A stretch of DNA of 64,000 nt from Chitinophagales bacterium (GTDB taxonomy: Bacteria > Bacteroidota > Bacteroidia > Chitinophagales > BACL12): assembly GCA_020636645.1 (NCBI GenBank), contig JACJXO010000006.1, positions 3,501 to 67,500 on the forward strand, in the 5' to 3' direction. This document shows, one piece after another, positions 52,440 through 61,122 of this stretch. Numbering within the stretch: position 1 is the first letter of the stretch; every line of letters begins with the position of its first letter. The position numbers and the translations under genes were made by a program. The notes under the pieces are model-generated. The model saw only the letters and a list, made by a program, of their open reading frames with translations. It was not told the DNA's origin and made no database searches.

Positions 52440-54656
52440 ATGAAACGCGTCTATCTCTTTTTGTTTTTCATTTCTGTATTCCTCCGGGTTCAGGCACAAT
52501 TGATCACCATTGCAGAAGCCAGAGCAAGTGCTGAGGGAACGACCGTTACTGTTCGGGGTATCGTTGTTAATGGTTCTGAGTTGGGCCCCATTCGGTATAT
52601 GCAGGATGAAACCGGTGCAATTGCAGCCTATGATTTTGCAGCAACAGCAGATGTGGTAGCGGGCGATTCCATCGAGGTTACAGGTGTATTGGATAATTAC
52701 AACTCATTGCTGGAAATCAGTCCTGTAACATCACTGACCATACTCAGCTCCGGGAATCCGGTTCCTGCTCCACTACCTGTTACACTGACAGATGGATGGG
52801 TGGAAGAAATGGAAGGTTATCTGGTGGAAGTGAGTGGTGTTCATTTTACCGAAACAGGCACTTTTTCAACCGCCGGATCAGGCACCAATTATGACGTAAC
52901 GGACGGTATCAGTTCCGCACAGGTCAGAATTCAGACAAGTACCAACATAGACGGAACGGTCATACCGGAAGAAGATCTTTTCATAACAGGCATCATGAGC
53001 CAGTATGCACCAGGTGGCAGTGGCGGATATCAGCTGCTTCCCCGGGATCTGACAGACATCTCAACCGGAGGAAACCCTCCTGTCATTTCTTCCGGTTTAT
53101 CACAGACCAATATCACTACAACTGGTTTTACGGTAGGTTTTGAAACATTATATAATGGCAATACCATTATTTATTATGGAACCAGTGCAGGTGCCCTGAC
53201 CAGTACATCTGAAGATGCTGCCATGACCACCAGCCATGCACTTGGACTTGCAGGTCTTACCCCTGCCACCATCTACTATGTACAGGCAGCATCAGTCAGT
53301 GCCTCCAATGATACCAGCTGGTCTGCGGTAGCGGCTATGGCTACATCATCTAACAGTTCTGGTGAGATCAGGGTCTGGTTCAACAACCCCGTTGATAACA
53401 GTGTGAGCACCGGTGTCAATGCCATGTATGACACACATTTTGCTGATACGATCATTTCTTACATTGATAATGCTGTGTATTCCATTGACATGGCTTTGTA
53501 CAACATTGACAACATCAACAATATCGTTACTGCACTGAACGATGCATATGTGCGTGGTGTAACAGTGCGGGTCATTTGCGATGCAGGGGTCAACAGTGCT
53601 GCATATGACCTGCTAAGTATAGGGGCCGGAAACAAGAAGAAATCTCCATCAGGAATGACACCAGACGGCGATTACTATGGCATCATGCACAACAAGTTTC
53701 TGGTCATAGATGTGGTTTCTACAGACGCTGATCAGCCGTGGGTGATAGGCGGTTCTACCAACTTCACAGATGAACAGCTGAAGATAGACAAGCAAAACAT
53801 GATCGCCATTCAGGATCACACTTTAGCGAAAGCATACAGGGCAGAATTTGAAGAGATGTGGAGTGGCTCATTCGGCCCTGAAAAAACCAACAACACGCCG
53901 CATGATTTTATAATAGATGGAAAGCACATTGAACTGTATTTCAGTCCGAGTGACAATACAGAGTCTCATATTCTGTCTTCGATACAAAGTGCAGACCATG
54001 ATCTGTATTTTGGTGTTTTCTCCTACACGCGTTATGGTATCAGCTATGAAATTCAGGATGCTATAGACCGTGGAGTATTTGCCGCAGGCATCTGGGATCA
54101 AACAGATCCCGATGATCCAACGGCCATAGAAGTACTGGAGTCAGCTATGGGATCCACATTGTTTGAGGCATCAGGATCACCGCTTTTCCATCATAAATAT
54201 CTGATCGTTGACCCGAACTGTCCGCAATCAGATCCGCTGGTACTGACCGGTTCTCACAACTGGACCAGCAGTGCCAACAGCAGGAACGATGAAAACACCC
54301 TGATCATACATGACAGCACTATTGCCAATATCTACTACCAGGAATTCAGCCAGCGTTATCAGGATGAGGGAGGAACAGAAGTGGTAGGTGATGTGTGTGA
54401 CTATGTTGCCGTGGATGCGGTACAAGCTGTTCCTCTGCAGGTATATCCGAATCCGGCAAATAACTGGATCGTGCTTGAATCTGATCAGGAAGGAAAGGTG
54501 AGCATCTTTGATCTTTCCGGTAATATGCTGAATACCTTCCAAATTACTGAGGGCACCAATACCATACCTGTAATTGCTTTACAAACCGGCATGTATGTGA
54601 TGTTACTGCAAACCGAAGGTGCGGTATTTACAGGTATGATCAGTATTCAGCACTGA
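52440..54656 (+). CDS. secreted phospholipase-D-family protein with OB, FN3 and T9SS domains
   Basis: A 738-residue exported protein. After a signal peptide (RVYLFLFFISVFLRVQA) come an OB-fold domain of the YhcR/nuclease-associated type (about 20-195; GTTVTVRGIVVNG, VAGDSIEVTGVLD), a fibronectin-III-like domain (about 205-300), and two phospholipase-D halves. The HKD motifs are IMHNKFLVIDVV near 418 and LFHHKYLIVD near 583, each followed by a GGSTN/GTGSHN-like turn. A type A T9SS sorting domain (VYPNPANNWIVLE to the end) closes it. The family cuts phosphodiester bonds, so the substrate may be lipid or DNA; the OB domain leans toward nucleic acid. It ends flush with the convergent flippase gene. 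Confidence 0.9.
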   Translation: MKRVYLFLFFISVFLRVQAQLITIAEARASAEGTTVTVRGIVVNGSELGPIRYMQDETGAIAAYDFAATADVVAGDSIEVTGVLDNYNSLLEISPVTSLTILSSGNPVPAPLPVTLTDGWVEEMEGYLVEVSGVHFTETGTFSTAGSGTNYDVTDGISSAQVRIQTSTNIDGTVIPEEDLFITGIMSQYAPGGSGGYQLLPRDLTDISTGGNPPVISSGLSQTNITTTGFTVGFETLYNGNTIIYYGTSAGALTSTSEDAAMTTSHALGLAGLTPATIYYVQAASVSASNDTSWSAVAAMATSSNSSGEIRVWFNNPVDNSVSTGVNAMYDTHFADTIISYIDNAVYSIDMALYNIDNINNIVTALNDAYVRGVTVRVICDAGVNSAAYDLLSIGAGNKKKSPSGMTPDGDYYGIMHNKFLVIDVVSTDADQPWVIGGSTNFTDEQLKIDKQNMIAIQDHTLAKAYRAEFEEMWSGSFGPEKTNNTPHDFIIDGKHIELYFSPSDNTESHILSSIQSADHDLYFGVFSYTRYGISYEIQDAIDRGVFAAGIWDQTDPDDPTAIEVLESAMGSTLFEASGSPLFHHKYLIVDPNCPQSDPLVLTGSHNWTSSANSRNDENTLIIHDSTIANIYYQEFSQRYQDEGGTEVVGDVCDYVAVDAVQAVPLQVYPNPANNWIVLESDQEGKVSIFDLSGNMLNTFQITEGTNTIPVIALQTGMYVMLLQTEGAVFTGMISIQH

Positions 54657-56093
54657 TCAGCGGTTCAACAACAGCCTGTACGCTCCAAGGTCCTTTCGGA
54701 AGAAAAGCAGGACCAGAATTCCTGCTACAGCCAGTTGCAGCGATGCTGCCAGGAAATACTGATTTTGCGGAATCAGGTAGAAAATTGTCATGGTGGTCAA
54801 CACATACAGGATCGGAAGCAGGAACATCTTGTAGTTATTAAATTCAAAACGGAATATCTTCCTGCTTTCCATCCAGGAAAAGAAAACTACGGCCACCTTA
54901 GACAGGAAAAAACTCCAGAAGGCCCCTTCTAATCCAAACCACTGCAGGAAGGCCACACAGCTGACAATCTGCACCAGTGAACTGTATCCGTATGCACGAG
55001 GCAACCCTCCTGTCTTTTTGAAATACATAAGCGGATTATAGTAGGTATTTGCCAATACCCGGAAGGCAAAAGAAACAGCAAGAACAGGAATGAAAGGGAA
55101 TATTGCATAATAGCTTTCATTGCGCACGAAAAGTTGAACAAGCAGGGGTAGTGCGAGAATAGATACAGCAATCATGATCACGCTGAACATGGTAAAAACA
55201 TGATGAAACCGATTCTCGCCGGTTGTACTTTTCTGCAAACCGGTATCAGTCCAGATCTGATAGATACGCGGGTTGATAGTAGCCGATACAGCTGTCTGGG
55301 TCACATCTATCAGCAAAACTACTTTCAGAGCAAAGTCATAGATACCCACATCAGATGTAGTATTGTAATAGTTGATGATAAAGCTGTTGATATAGAATAC
55401 CACCCAGCCCAGTATGACATAGATATAAACAGGGAAACAGAATTTGTGCAGCCCTTCCAGATAGGATCTGTTGAACCTGATACCATATTCAAGCTGAAAA
55501 AAAACAGCAGAAAGCAGGAAAATAGCAATTCCGGAAAGAAAACGCCCCCAAATGGGCCCTGTTAGTGCTTCGGGATAGCGATACACACCTATGGTACATA
55601 CAGCAATGGTCACCACAAAATTGAACAGGTTGAACACCACATGTCTGACAGGTTTATCACGGTAATACAGAAAGTTGATATAGGTTCTGAAGAAAGCATT
55701 GCATACGCCGGTAATGACACACATGAATCCAAATGGGAAAAAATCCAGCTCACCGTGGAATACCATTTGAAAAATGAAGGAGCCAAGCAACAGAAATACT
55801 GTTATCAGTACAATGCCGATAACCAGCAATGCGCCAACAACAGACCCCACGAATGCCTTCATCTGCTCTGGATCCTTCTTATACCGGAAATGCTGGATAC
55901 CGACATAGTTATCCATGCCATAATTGGCGGTAAACTGGATAAAAATGGTAAAGGCGATATAAAGTGCCAGCTCACCATACAATGCAGTGGAAAGATTTTC
56001 TGTATAGGGAAACAGCAACACCACACTGGTCAGGAGCGGCATCATATTGCCCATGGTAAACAGGGCTGAAGCTTTTACAATACCTTTTATCAT
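54657..56093 (-). CDS. second polysaccharide flippase (Wzx/MVF type)
   Basis: A 478-residue membrane protein with about fourteen hydrophobic segments and the superfamily's opening (GIVKASALFTMGNMMPLL). QFTANYGMDNYVGIQHFRYKK follows the second helix. It is unrelated in detail to the flippase at 6996-8369. No glycosyltransferase is beside it, though a sulfotransferase lies 0.6 kb away on the other side of ssb. The start at 56093 gives a compact N-terminus; 56120 is possible. Its 3' end abuts that of the phospholipase-D-like gene without a gap. Confidence 0.85.
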   Translation of the reverse strand: MIKGIVKASALFTMGNMMPLLTSVVLLFPYTENLSTALYGELALYIAFTIFIQFTANYGMDNYVGIQHFRYKKDPEQMKAFVGSVVGALLVIGIVLITVFLLLGSFIFQMVFHGELDFFPFGFMCVITGVCNAFFRTYINFLYYRDKPVRHVVFNLFNFVVTIAVCTIGVYRYPEALTGPIWGRFLSGIAIFLLSAVFFQLEYGIRFNRSYLEGLHKFCFPVYIYVILGWVVFYINSFIINYYNTTSDVGIYDFALKVVLLIDVTQTAVSATINPRIYQIWTDTGLQKSTTGENRFHHVFTMFSVIMIAVSILALPLLVQLFVRNESYYAIFPFIPVLAVSFAFRVLANTYYNPLMYFKKTGGLPRAYGYSSLVQIVSCVAFLQWFGLEGAFWSFFLSKVAVVFFSWMESRKIFRFEFNNYKMFLLPILYVLTTMTIFYLIPQNQYFLAASLQLAVAGILVLLFFRKDLGAYRLLLNR

Positions 56094-56148
56094 GCAGGCC
56101 GGTTCCTGCAAATGTATCATTTATGCCCGCAGGCCCTGGGTTGCTGCC

Positions 56149-56180
56149 AAAAAAAAATCCGGGAGGCATAACCTCCCGGA
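56149..56180 (-). terminator. intrinsic terminator of ssb
   Basis: Nine-base arms TCCGGGAGG (56158-56166) and CCTCCCGGA (56172-56180) with a 5-base loop, then nine T on the minus strand. It stands 23 bases after the ssb stop and 56 bases before the flippase start, separating the two genes. Confidence 0.92.
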
Positions 56181-56202
56181 CACTGACTAATGGCAATCCT
56201 GG

Positions 56203-56541
56203 TCAGTCTTTCTTTTTCAGCAGGATGAGATCACTGATCTGTACTTCTGATGTATAGCGTTTCACGCCCTGCTTATCAGTATATGATTTATGGATCAGTT
56301 TGCCCTCTACAGCCACTTCAGAGCCTTTTACAAGCAGTTTCTCTGCCAGGCCGGCCAGCTTGCCCCAGGCCACTACCTGATGCCATTGGGTGTCGGTTAC
56401 CCGCTCGCCATTGGCATTTTTGTAGGACTCATTGGTAGCCAGATTGATCTTGGCAAGTTTTCTGTCATTTCCCATTTCAATGATCTCAGGGTCTGCACCC
56501 AGGTGGCCGATCAGCTGAACTTTGTTTCTCATTGTACTCAT
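56203..56541 (-). CDS. ssb: single-stranded DNA-binding protein
   Basis: A 112-residue SSB. MRNKVQLIGHLGADPEII opens the OB fold, LAKINLATNESYKN and TQWHQVVAWGKLAGLAEKLL form its core, and GSEVAVEGKLIHKSY is the third strand. It stops right after the OB domain (TSEVQISDLILLKKKD) and lacks the acidic tail that recruits partners in the main SSBs. It may be a second, specialised SSB. The leader is about 65 bases; the upstream tandem AAACGTTT sites may bind a regulator. Confidence 0.93.
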   Translation of the reverse strand: MSTMRNKVQLIGHLGADPEIIEMGNDRKLAKINLATNESYKNANGERVTDTQWHQVVAWGKLAGLAEKLLVKGSEVAVEGKLIHKSYTDKQGVKRYTSEVQISDLILLKKKD

Positions 56542-56611
56542 AACATCTTTGATTTAAGCGTTTTACATTTTTAATACATCACTGAACTGTCTGTTTCGAA
56601 ACCTGACGGTG

Positions 56612-56619
56612 CAAAGATT
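56612..56619 (-). promoter_or_regulatory. -7-like element (AATCTTTG) of ssb
   Basis: AATCTTTG on the minus strand differs from TAnnTTTG by one base. It lies 71 bases before the ssb ATG and 25 bases downstream, in ssb direction, from the tandem AAACGTTT sites. Confidence 0.4.
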
Positions 56620-56643
56620 TCCCGAGTTTTTCCAATTATTCGT

Positions 56644-56676
56644 ATAATAAACGTTTATATCCGATAATAAACGTTT
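56644..56676. repeat. tandem 13-bp direct repeats with palindromic AAACGTTT cores
   Basis: ATAATAAACGTTT occurs at 56644-56656 and again at 56664-56676, exactly 20 bp apart (about two helical turns). Each holds the 8-bp palindrome AAACGTTT. The pair lies in the longest intergenic gap, upstream of ssb on one side and of a sulfotransferase gene on the other. The geometry suggests two dimers of a regulator on one face of the DNA. No known site was recognised. Confidence 0.7.
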
Positions 56677-56741
56677 GCAACTGGTTATTGTCGGCTTTAC
56701 AGGCTTGTGGTAAGGCCTTCAACAAAAGCAGCATTTTGCAG

Positions 56742-56749
56742 TATTTTTG
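56742..56749 (+). promoter_or_regulatory. -7 element (TATTTTTG) of the sulfotransferase at 56757, near-leaderless
   Basis: TATTTTTG matches TAnnTTTG and ends seven bases before the ATG at 56757. It supports that ATG over an upstream one at 56688. Confidence 0.55.
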
Positions 56750-56756
56750 CCGGTCT

Positions 56757-57548
56757 ATGTTCTGGAGTTCACTTCCGCCACAAAAAGCTGTATTTATTGT
56801 TGGATACTGGAATTCCGGCACTACTTTACTGACCGATATCTTACGCAAACATCCTGATCTGCATCTGGCCAGAGGTCGTCGTTTGCCAAATCTGGAAGAA
56901 AGAAGCATCGAAAAACTTTTTCTAAAGGCAGGAACTCCATTTCATCAGTTTGGCGATTACAGTGAGGTTCTGGCCCATGGATTTGAAAATTATCACTCGC
57001 CCCATTGGAATAAAGACCAGACCGCTGATTTTTTGAGAGCTTTTCACAGGAAATTCAGAACACCTAAAGGAAAAGACCTGTTGCTCAAAAACCCCTGGTT
57101 GTTTTTTTATCAGGAATGGATCAAAGAAACTTTTACAGGTTATCCTGTCAGAAAGATCATGATCCTCCGCAATGGATATTCGCAGGTGGTATCGAAAGAC
57201 TATTGGTTACGCACGGAAGGAGAGCCCGCCTCACAATTGAAGGCCAGGGCCATATTCTGGCATAAGGCCATGGACAGATACTTTCAGACCTGGCACAACG
57301 ATCCTGACTGCCTCACCATTCGATATGAAAACCTGTGCAGTGATCCGATGGCCATCGTCAGGCAGGTATGCCTGCACCTGAACATTGATCCTAATCCACT
57401 TACACCTCATCTTCCGGATGCTTTTGAAAACAGGCTCACCAGATGGCATCAGCTGGAAGACGGACTCAAAGAGATGGTGCATGCTGAGATCAGTGCTGTT
57501 CAGGATAGGATGGACAAAATCTTTCCTCTCCGGAATCCGCTTACCTGA
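56757..57548 (+). CDS. PAPS-dependent sulfotransferase, stand-alone
   Basis: A 263-residue sulfotransferase. The PAPS loop AVFIVGYWNSGTTLLTDIL is at about residues 10-28, with Asn-Ser where Lys-Ala or Arg-Ser usually stand. The 3'-phosphate motif KIMILRNGYSQVVSKDYWL has LRNG rather than LRDP. HWNKDQTADFLRAFHRKF and LLLKNPW resemble the Sulfotransfer_3 group. It is not in an operon with glycan genes, but a flippase lies 0.6 kb to the left beyond ssb. The target is unknown. The promoter supports the start MFWSSLPPQ at 56757. Confidence 0.85.
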   Translation: MFWSSLPPQKAVFIVGYWNSGTTLLTDILRKHPDLHLARGRRLPNLEERSIEKLFLKAGTPFHQFGDYSEVLAHGFENYHSPHWNKDQTADFLRAFHRKFRTPKGKDLLLKNPWLFFYQEWIKETFTGYPVRKIMILRNGYSQVVSKDYWLRTEGEPASQLKARAIFWHKAMDRYFQTWHNDPDCLTIRYENLCSDPMAIVRQVCLHLNIDPNPLTPHLPDAFENRLTRWHQLEDGLKEMVHAEISAVQDRMDKIFPLRNPLT

Positions 57549-57614
57549 ATCTGTTCGGAATTAAAAATAACATACTATATTTACGCATGTTCAATTCATG
57601 CAAAACCATAGCTT

Positions 57615-57974
57615 ATGACCCTCAAGCGATGTCAGGAATGCGAACGGGAGATCCTGGGACGCACAGACAAAAAGTATTGTTCAGACATGTGTCGCAACAA
57701 TTACAACAACAGAGAAAGAAGTAAGGAGCATCAGATCGTAAGACAAATCAATTGTATGCTTCTTCGCAACCGTAAGATATTGTCCCGGTTGTTGACAAGC
57801 AAAGTCAGCAAGATATCGCGTAACAAACTGATGGAACAGGGCTTTCATTTCGGCTACTGCACATCGACTTATACCACCCGAAAAGGAGAGACCTACCTGT
57901 TTTGTTATGAGTATGGTTTTCTGGAGCTGGCTGATGGACAATTCTGCCTGGTCAAACGTGCAGAGCAGTATTAA
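57615..57974 (+). CDS. small zinc-ribbon-like hypothetical protein
   Basis: A 119-residue protein. RCQECEREILGRTDKKYCSD with MCRNNYNNRER has two CxxC-type pairs (Cys 6 and 9, Cys 22 and 26) that would bind one zinc, like the DUF2116-type finger. The rest is basic and helical with a mixed tail (YCTSTYTTRKGETYLFCYEYG). No enzyme motif is seen. Similar small proteins occur across Bacteroidota, with unknown function. The start at 57615 is preceded by a TATATTTA that is one base off the -7 consensus. Its stop shares bases with the convergent transglutaminase-like gene (TTAA). Confidence 0.8.
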   Translation: MTLKRCQECEREILGRTDKKYCSDMCRNNYNNRERSKEHQIVRQINCMLLRNRKILSRLLTSKVSKISRNKLMEQGFHFGYCTSTYTTRKGETYLFCYEYGFLELADGQFCLVKRAEQY

Positions 57975-58876
57975 TGATCTGACATTGCAATTCGTCCTGA
58001 CGATTGATAAGTGACTGTTTCCTGCTTTTGCCCGTCTATGACCATCGTATCAGTAGAAAGCACTCCACGATCATCAGCTACCAGTTCTTTGTTTGCCGTA
58101 TAGTCGGTCTGAAACCCGGATTGTGGTGCTGTGTGCTGGCCGACCGAAGCCTGAGAAGAAGTAGCCTGATCTTTGTTTGCCTGTGATGGCTTTACGCCGG
58201 GTGCCCGTAAAGCAAGGGGTTTACATCCTACACGACTTCCCGGATCAAGGATACGTATGGCGGTACTCAGGTGGTCAGGATAGTCGCCTATACCCCATCC
58301 TGTGTTGGTGGTTTCGATGTAATAGTATTTTTCACCCTGGTACTCGACCCCAGTTCCGTCTAGATCGCCATCGACTGCAAGCCCCACACCCATATGACCT
58401 TCCGGAGACAGCAGGATCGTTTCATACCCCATGCTTCTCAACAATGCTGCCAGCAAGATGGCAGTGTCTTCACAATCGCCGCCCTGTTCCACCAGTGTTT
58501 CTGCCGGATATCTTGGATATTCATATTTGCCGTCATCCCGATACCGAAAATGTTGCACGAAACTGGCTACAAACTCGACAGTTTCTTTCTGATTCAGCTT
58601 GTACTGCCTGGCCATTCGGTTTAGCTCCAGAGCAAAATCATCTGCCACATTCCTTCCGGGTGTCTCCTTCATGTACACGGTAAAATCGTTGTAATCACGT
58701 TTGATCTGCTTGTAATATTTGTAATCATCTGCATCAAAGGAGTATCGGAGGTTATACCGTTTACCTTCGAACTCCCAGAAATAGCTTTTTTCCAGAGTAG
58801 TTGCGTGCAGAGTTGTGGACAGCAACATCGTTGTGCCAATCAACAGGGTGCAGATGTATGTATTCATAAGGTGCAT
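57971..58876 (-). CDS. exported transglutaminase-like cysteine protease-fold protein
   Basis: A 301-residue protein with an N-terminal signal peptide (NTYICTLLIGTTMLLSTTLHA) and one transglutaminase-like domain (about 90-205). The catalytic Cys is in EQGGDCEDTAILLAALL near residue 133, the His in LSPEGHMGVGLAV near 160, and the third residue probably in YYYIETTNTGWGIGDYP near 190. A Ser/Gln/Ala-rich tail (about 230-300) has no fold. Such domains cleave or cross-link amide bonds; no substrate can be named. Starts at 58876 or 58867 are both possible. No clear promoter was found upstream. Confidence 0.85.
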   Translation of the reverse strand: MHLMNTYICTLLIGTTMLLSTTLHATTLEKSYFWEFEGKRYNLRYSFDADDYKYYKQIKRDYNDFTVYMKETPGRNVADDFALELNRMARQYKLNQKETVEFVASFVQHFRYRDDGKYEYPRYPAETLVEQGGDCEDTAILLAALLRSMGYETILLSPEGHMGVGLAVDGDLDGTGVEYQGEKYYYIETTNTGWGIGDYPDHLSTAIRILDPGSRVGCKPLALRAPGVKPSQANKDQATSSQASVGQHTAPQSGFQTDYTANKELVADDRGVLSTDTMVIDGQKQETVTYQSSGRIAMSDH

Positions 58877-58993
58877 TTGAATGTATTAACCGATCAGAGT
58901 AGCATTTTTATTTATCATTCAAAAACTTTACCAATTTTTTAAGCATAACGCAATCAATCCTGAAAATATTTTCCAAATTGAACTAACCCATTC

Positions 58994-59001
58994 TAAATTT
59001 G
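58994..59001 (+). promoter_or_regulatory. -7 element (TAAATTTG) of the GNAT gene, near-leaderless
   Basis: TAAATTTG matches TAnnTTTG and ends six bases before a GTG at 59008. An upstream TTG start at 58999 would lie inside it and is therefore unlikely. A TTG at 58978-58980 is slightly close for a -33. Confidence 0.55.
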
Positions 59002-59007
59002 TGCGCC

Positions 59008-59514
59008 GTGGGTGCTACGTATATTATTGAAACCATTCGCTGCAGGCTTCGTCCTCTGGAGCCTGATGACGCTGAAAAGATGTATGCATTAAACCTGGAT
59101 CCGGAGGTGATCAGGTTTACCGGAGATGCCTCTTTCAGCAGTGTAGATGAAGCCCGGACCTTCCTAAAAGCATATGATCAGTATAAGAAGTATGGCATAG
59201 GCAGATGGGTGGTAGAGCGGAAGGAAGACAAAGAGGTGATAGGTTGGTGTGGACTGAAATTCCATCCGGACGATGATCTGTATGATATTGGATACAGGTT
59301 TTTCAGGAAGTACTGGGGCCAGGGCTACGCAACTGAAACAGCCGGAGCCTGTCTGCGATACGGCAGGGAGCAGCTTGGGCTAGCTGAAGTGTACGCCCAT
59401 GCCATGACCGGCAATATTGCGTCGTGGAAAGTGCTGGAAAAACTTGGAATGAAGCGAATGGAGGAGATCATGATGGACGGTGAGCCGGCTTATCTGTATA
59501 AGGTACAATTCTAA
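59008..59514 (+). CDS. GNAT family N-acetyltransferase (RimJ/RimL-like)
   Basis: A 168-residue acetyltransferase that uses acetyl-CoA. ETIRCRLRPLEPDDAEKMYAL is the RimJ/RimL opening, IGRWVVERKEDKEVIGWCGL is the central strand pair, and YWGQGYATETAGACLRYG near 105-122 is the CoA-binding QxxGxA-type motif (GQGYAT). IASWKVLEKLGMKRMEE near 140 is the closing helix. The substrate could be a protein N-terminus or a small amine. Start GTG at 59008 is chosen from the promoter position. The stop overlaps the convergent comM stop by four bases (CTAA). Confidence 0.88.
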   Translation: MGATYIIETIRCRLRPLEPDDAEKMYALNLDPEVIRFTGDASFSSVDEARTFLKAYDQYKKYGIGRWVVERKEDKEVIGWCGLKFHPDDDLYDIGYRFFRKYWGQGYATETAGACLRYGREQLGLAEVYAHAMTGNIASWKVLEKLGMKRMEEIMMDGEPAYLYKVQF

Positions 59515-61055
59515 CCGGCCCAGTTTTCTCTGTCCAGACTTCTGAATTGTATGGCTTCTGCGAGGTGTTCAATACGTATATCAGAAGCGTCTGCAAGATC
59601 TGCTATCGTTCTGGCTACTTTCAGGATCCTGTCATAGGCTCTTGCTGACAAGCCCAGTCTTTCCATAGCTTTATTGAGCAGCATTTGACCTGGTTGATCT
59701 ATCCGGCACCATTCACGCACAGCAGAAGAGGGAAGCAAAGCATTGGATCCATAACTACCTGATGCATATCTGTGTTCCTGGATCTCTCTTGCCCTTATGA
59801 CCCTGTCTCTGATGGATGCACTTTTCTCTTCTTCTTTAACTGCGGTCAGTTCTTCAATGGCAACAGGTGTTACTTCCACATGCAGGTCAATGCGATCCAG
59901 TAATGGTCCTGAGATTTTATTGAGATATCGTTGTACGACACCCGGACCGCAAACACAATCTTTTTCCGGATGGTTGTAGTAGCCGCAAGGACAAGGGTTC
60001 ATACTGGCGATCAGCATGAAGTTGGCGGGATAGTCAACAGAAAAGCGGGCTCTTGAAATGGTCACTTTCCTTTCTTCCATAGGTTGCCGGAGCACTTCAA
60101 GGGCATTTCGACGAAATTCAGGCAGTTCATCCAGAAAAAGAACTCCATTGTGTGCCAGGGAGATCTCTCCCGGTTGGGGATTATTTCCACCACCCACAAG
60201 AGCCACATCGCTGACAGTATGATGCGGCGAACGGAAGGGGCGATTATACATCAGTGAAGCACCGTGCCCCAGCTTTCCTGCCACAGAATGGATCTTGGTA
60301 GTTTCAAGAGCTTCATGGAGTGTCAGGGGTGGCAGGATGGTAGGCATTCTTTTAGCCAGCATGGTTTTTCCAGCGCCCGGTGGGCCGATGAGGATCACGT
60401 TATGTCCGCCGGCTGCTGCAATTTCCAGAGCCCGTTTGATATTTTCCTGACCTTTCACATCGCTGAAATCTACATCATGCTGACCAAGGTGGTGCATGAA
60501 CTCATCGCGGGTGTTGATATGAACCGGTTCAATCTTCTTGATATCCATCAAGTGGTCAACCACTTGATTCAGGTGGGTAACGCCCAGCACATCAAGATTA
60601 TCAACTATTGCCGCTTCTCTGGCATTTTGTTCCGGCAGGATAAAGCTTTTAAAACCTTCTTTTCTTGCCTGGATAGCAATGGGCAATGCTCCTTTTACGG
60701 GTTGAATCTGTCCATCCAGAGAGAGTTCGCCCATGATGAGGTAATCTTTGAGATGTGTATCAGGGATATTTCCGGTGCAGGCCAGCAGGCCGATGGCCAT
60801 AGGCAGGTCATAACCGCTGCCTTCTTTCCGGATATCAGCCGGTGCGAGATTGAAGACATATTTTTTTCTTGGTATTCGAAAGCCGTTATGGCTTATAGCA
60901 GTTTCGATTCGCTGCCAGGCTTCTTTCACTGCATTATCGGGAAGGCCTACGATGAAGCTTTTCATCTCAGTACCGCCGGAGGTCATATTGACCTCAATAG
61001 TAATGGTATGTGCCTGCACGCCGTGCACGGCGCTGGCGAAGGTTTTAACTAGCAT
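59511..61055 (-). CDS. comM: YifB/ComM family Mg-chelatase-like AAA+ ATPase
   Basis: A 514-residue AAA+ protein. The N-terminal ChlI-like domain (TFASAVHGVQAHTITIEV, MKSFIVGLPDNAVKEAW) is followed by Walker A (LIGPPGAGKTMLAKRM near 213), Walker B (GVLFLDELPEFRRNAL near 296), a zinc knuckle NPCPCGYYNHPEKDCVCGPG near 345, and the C-terminal Mg_chelatase_C domain. ComM is a hexameric helicase that aids branch migration in natural transformation in Vibrio and others; other members are uncharacterised. The start at 61055 fits the family. It faces the rRNA terminator upstream and convergent GNAT downstream. Confidence 0.95.
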   Translation of the reverse strand: MLVKTFASAVHGVQAHTITIEVNMTSGGTEMKSFIVGLPDNAVKEAWQRIETAISHNGFRIPRKKYVFNLAPADIRKEGSGYDLPMAIGLLACTGNIPDTHLKDYLIMGELSLDGQIQPVKGALPIAIQARKEGFKSFILPEQNAREAAIVDNLDVLGVTHLNQVVDHLMDIKKIEPVHINTRDEFMHHLGQHDVDFSDVKGQENIKRALEIAAAGGHNVILIGPPGAGKTMLAKRMPTILPPLTLHEALETTKIHSVAGKLGHGASLMYNRPFRSPHHTVSDVALVGGGNNPQPGEISLAHNGVLFLDELPEFRRNALEVLRQPMEERKVTISRARFSVDYPANFMLIASMNPCPCGYYNHPEKDCVCGPGVVQRYLNKISGPLLDRIDLHVEVTPVAIEELTAVKEEEKSASIRDRVIRAREIQEHRYASGSYGSNALLPSSAVREWCRIDQPGQMLLNKAMERLGLSARAYDRILKVARTIADLADASDIRIEHLAEAIQFRSLDRENWAG

Positions 61056-61122
61056 GCGGGTCAAGCATTTGGGCAAACTTACTCTATAGAGTTGATAAAA
61101 GCAGATATGAAAGAGTGGAAAA

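Noticed and set aside
54735..54932. Short plus-strand frame inside the second flippase gene
   Set aside because: Antisense shadow with no support.
60264..61052. A 262-codon plus-strand frame opposite comM
   Set aside because: It is the reverse reading of a clear AAA+ ATPase gene; no start signal or family match.
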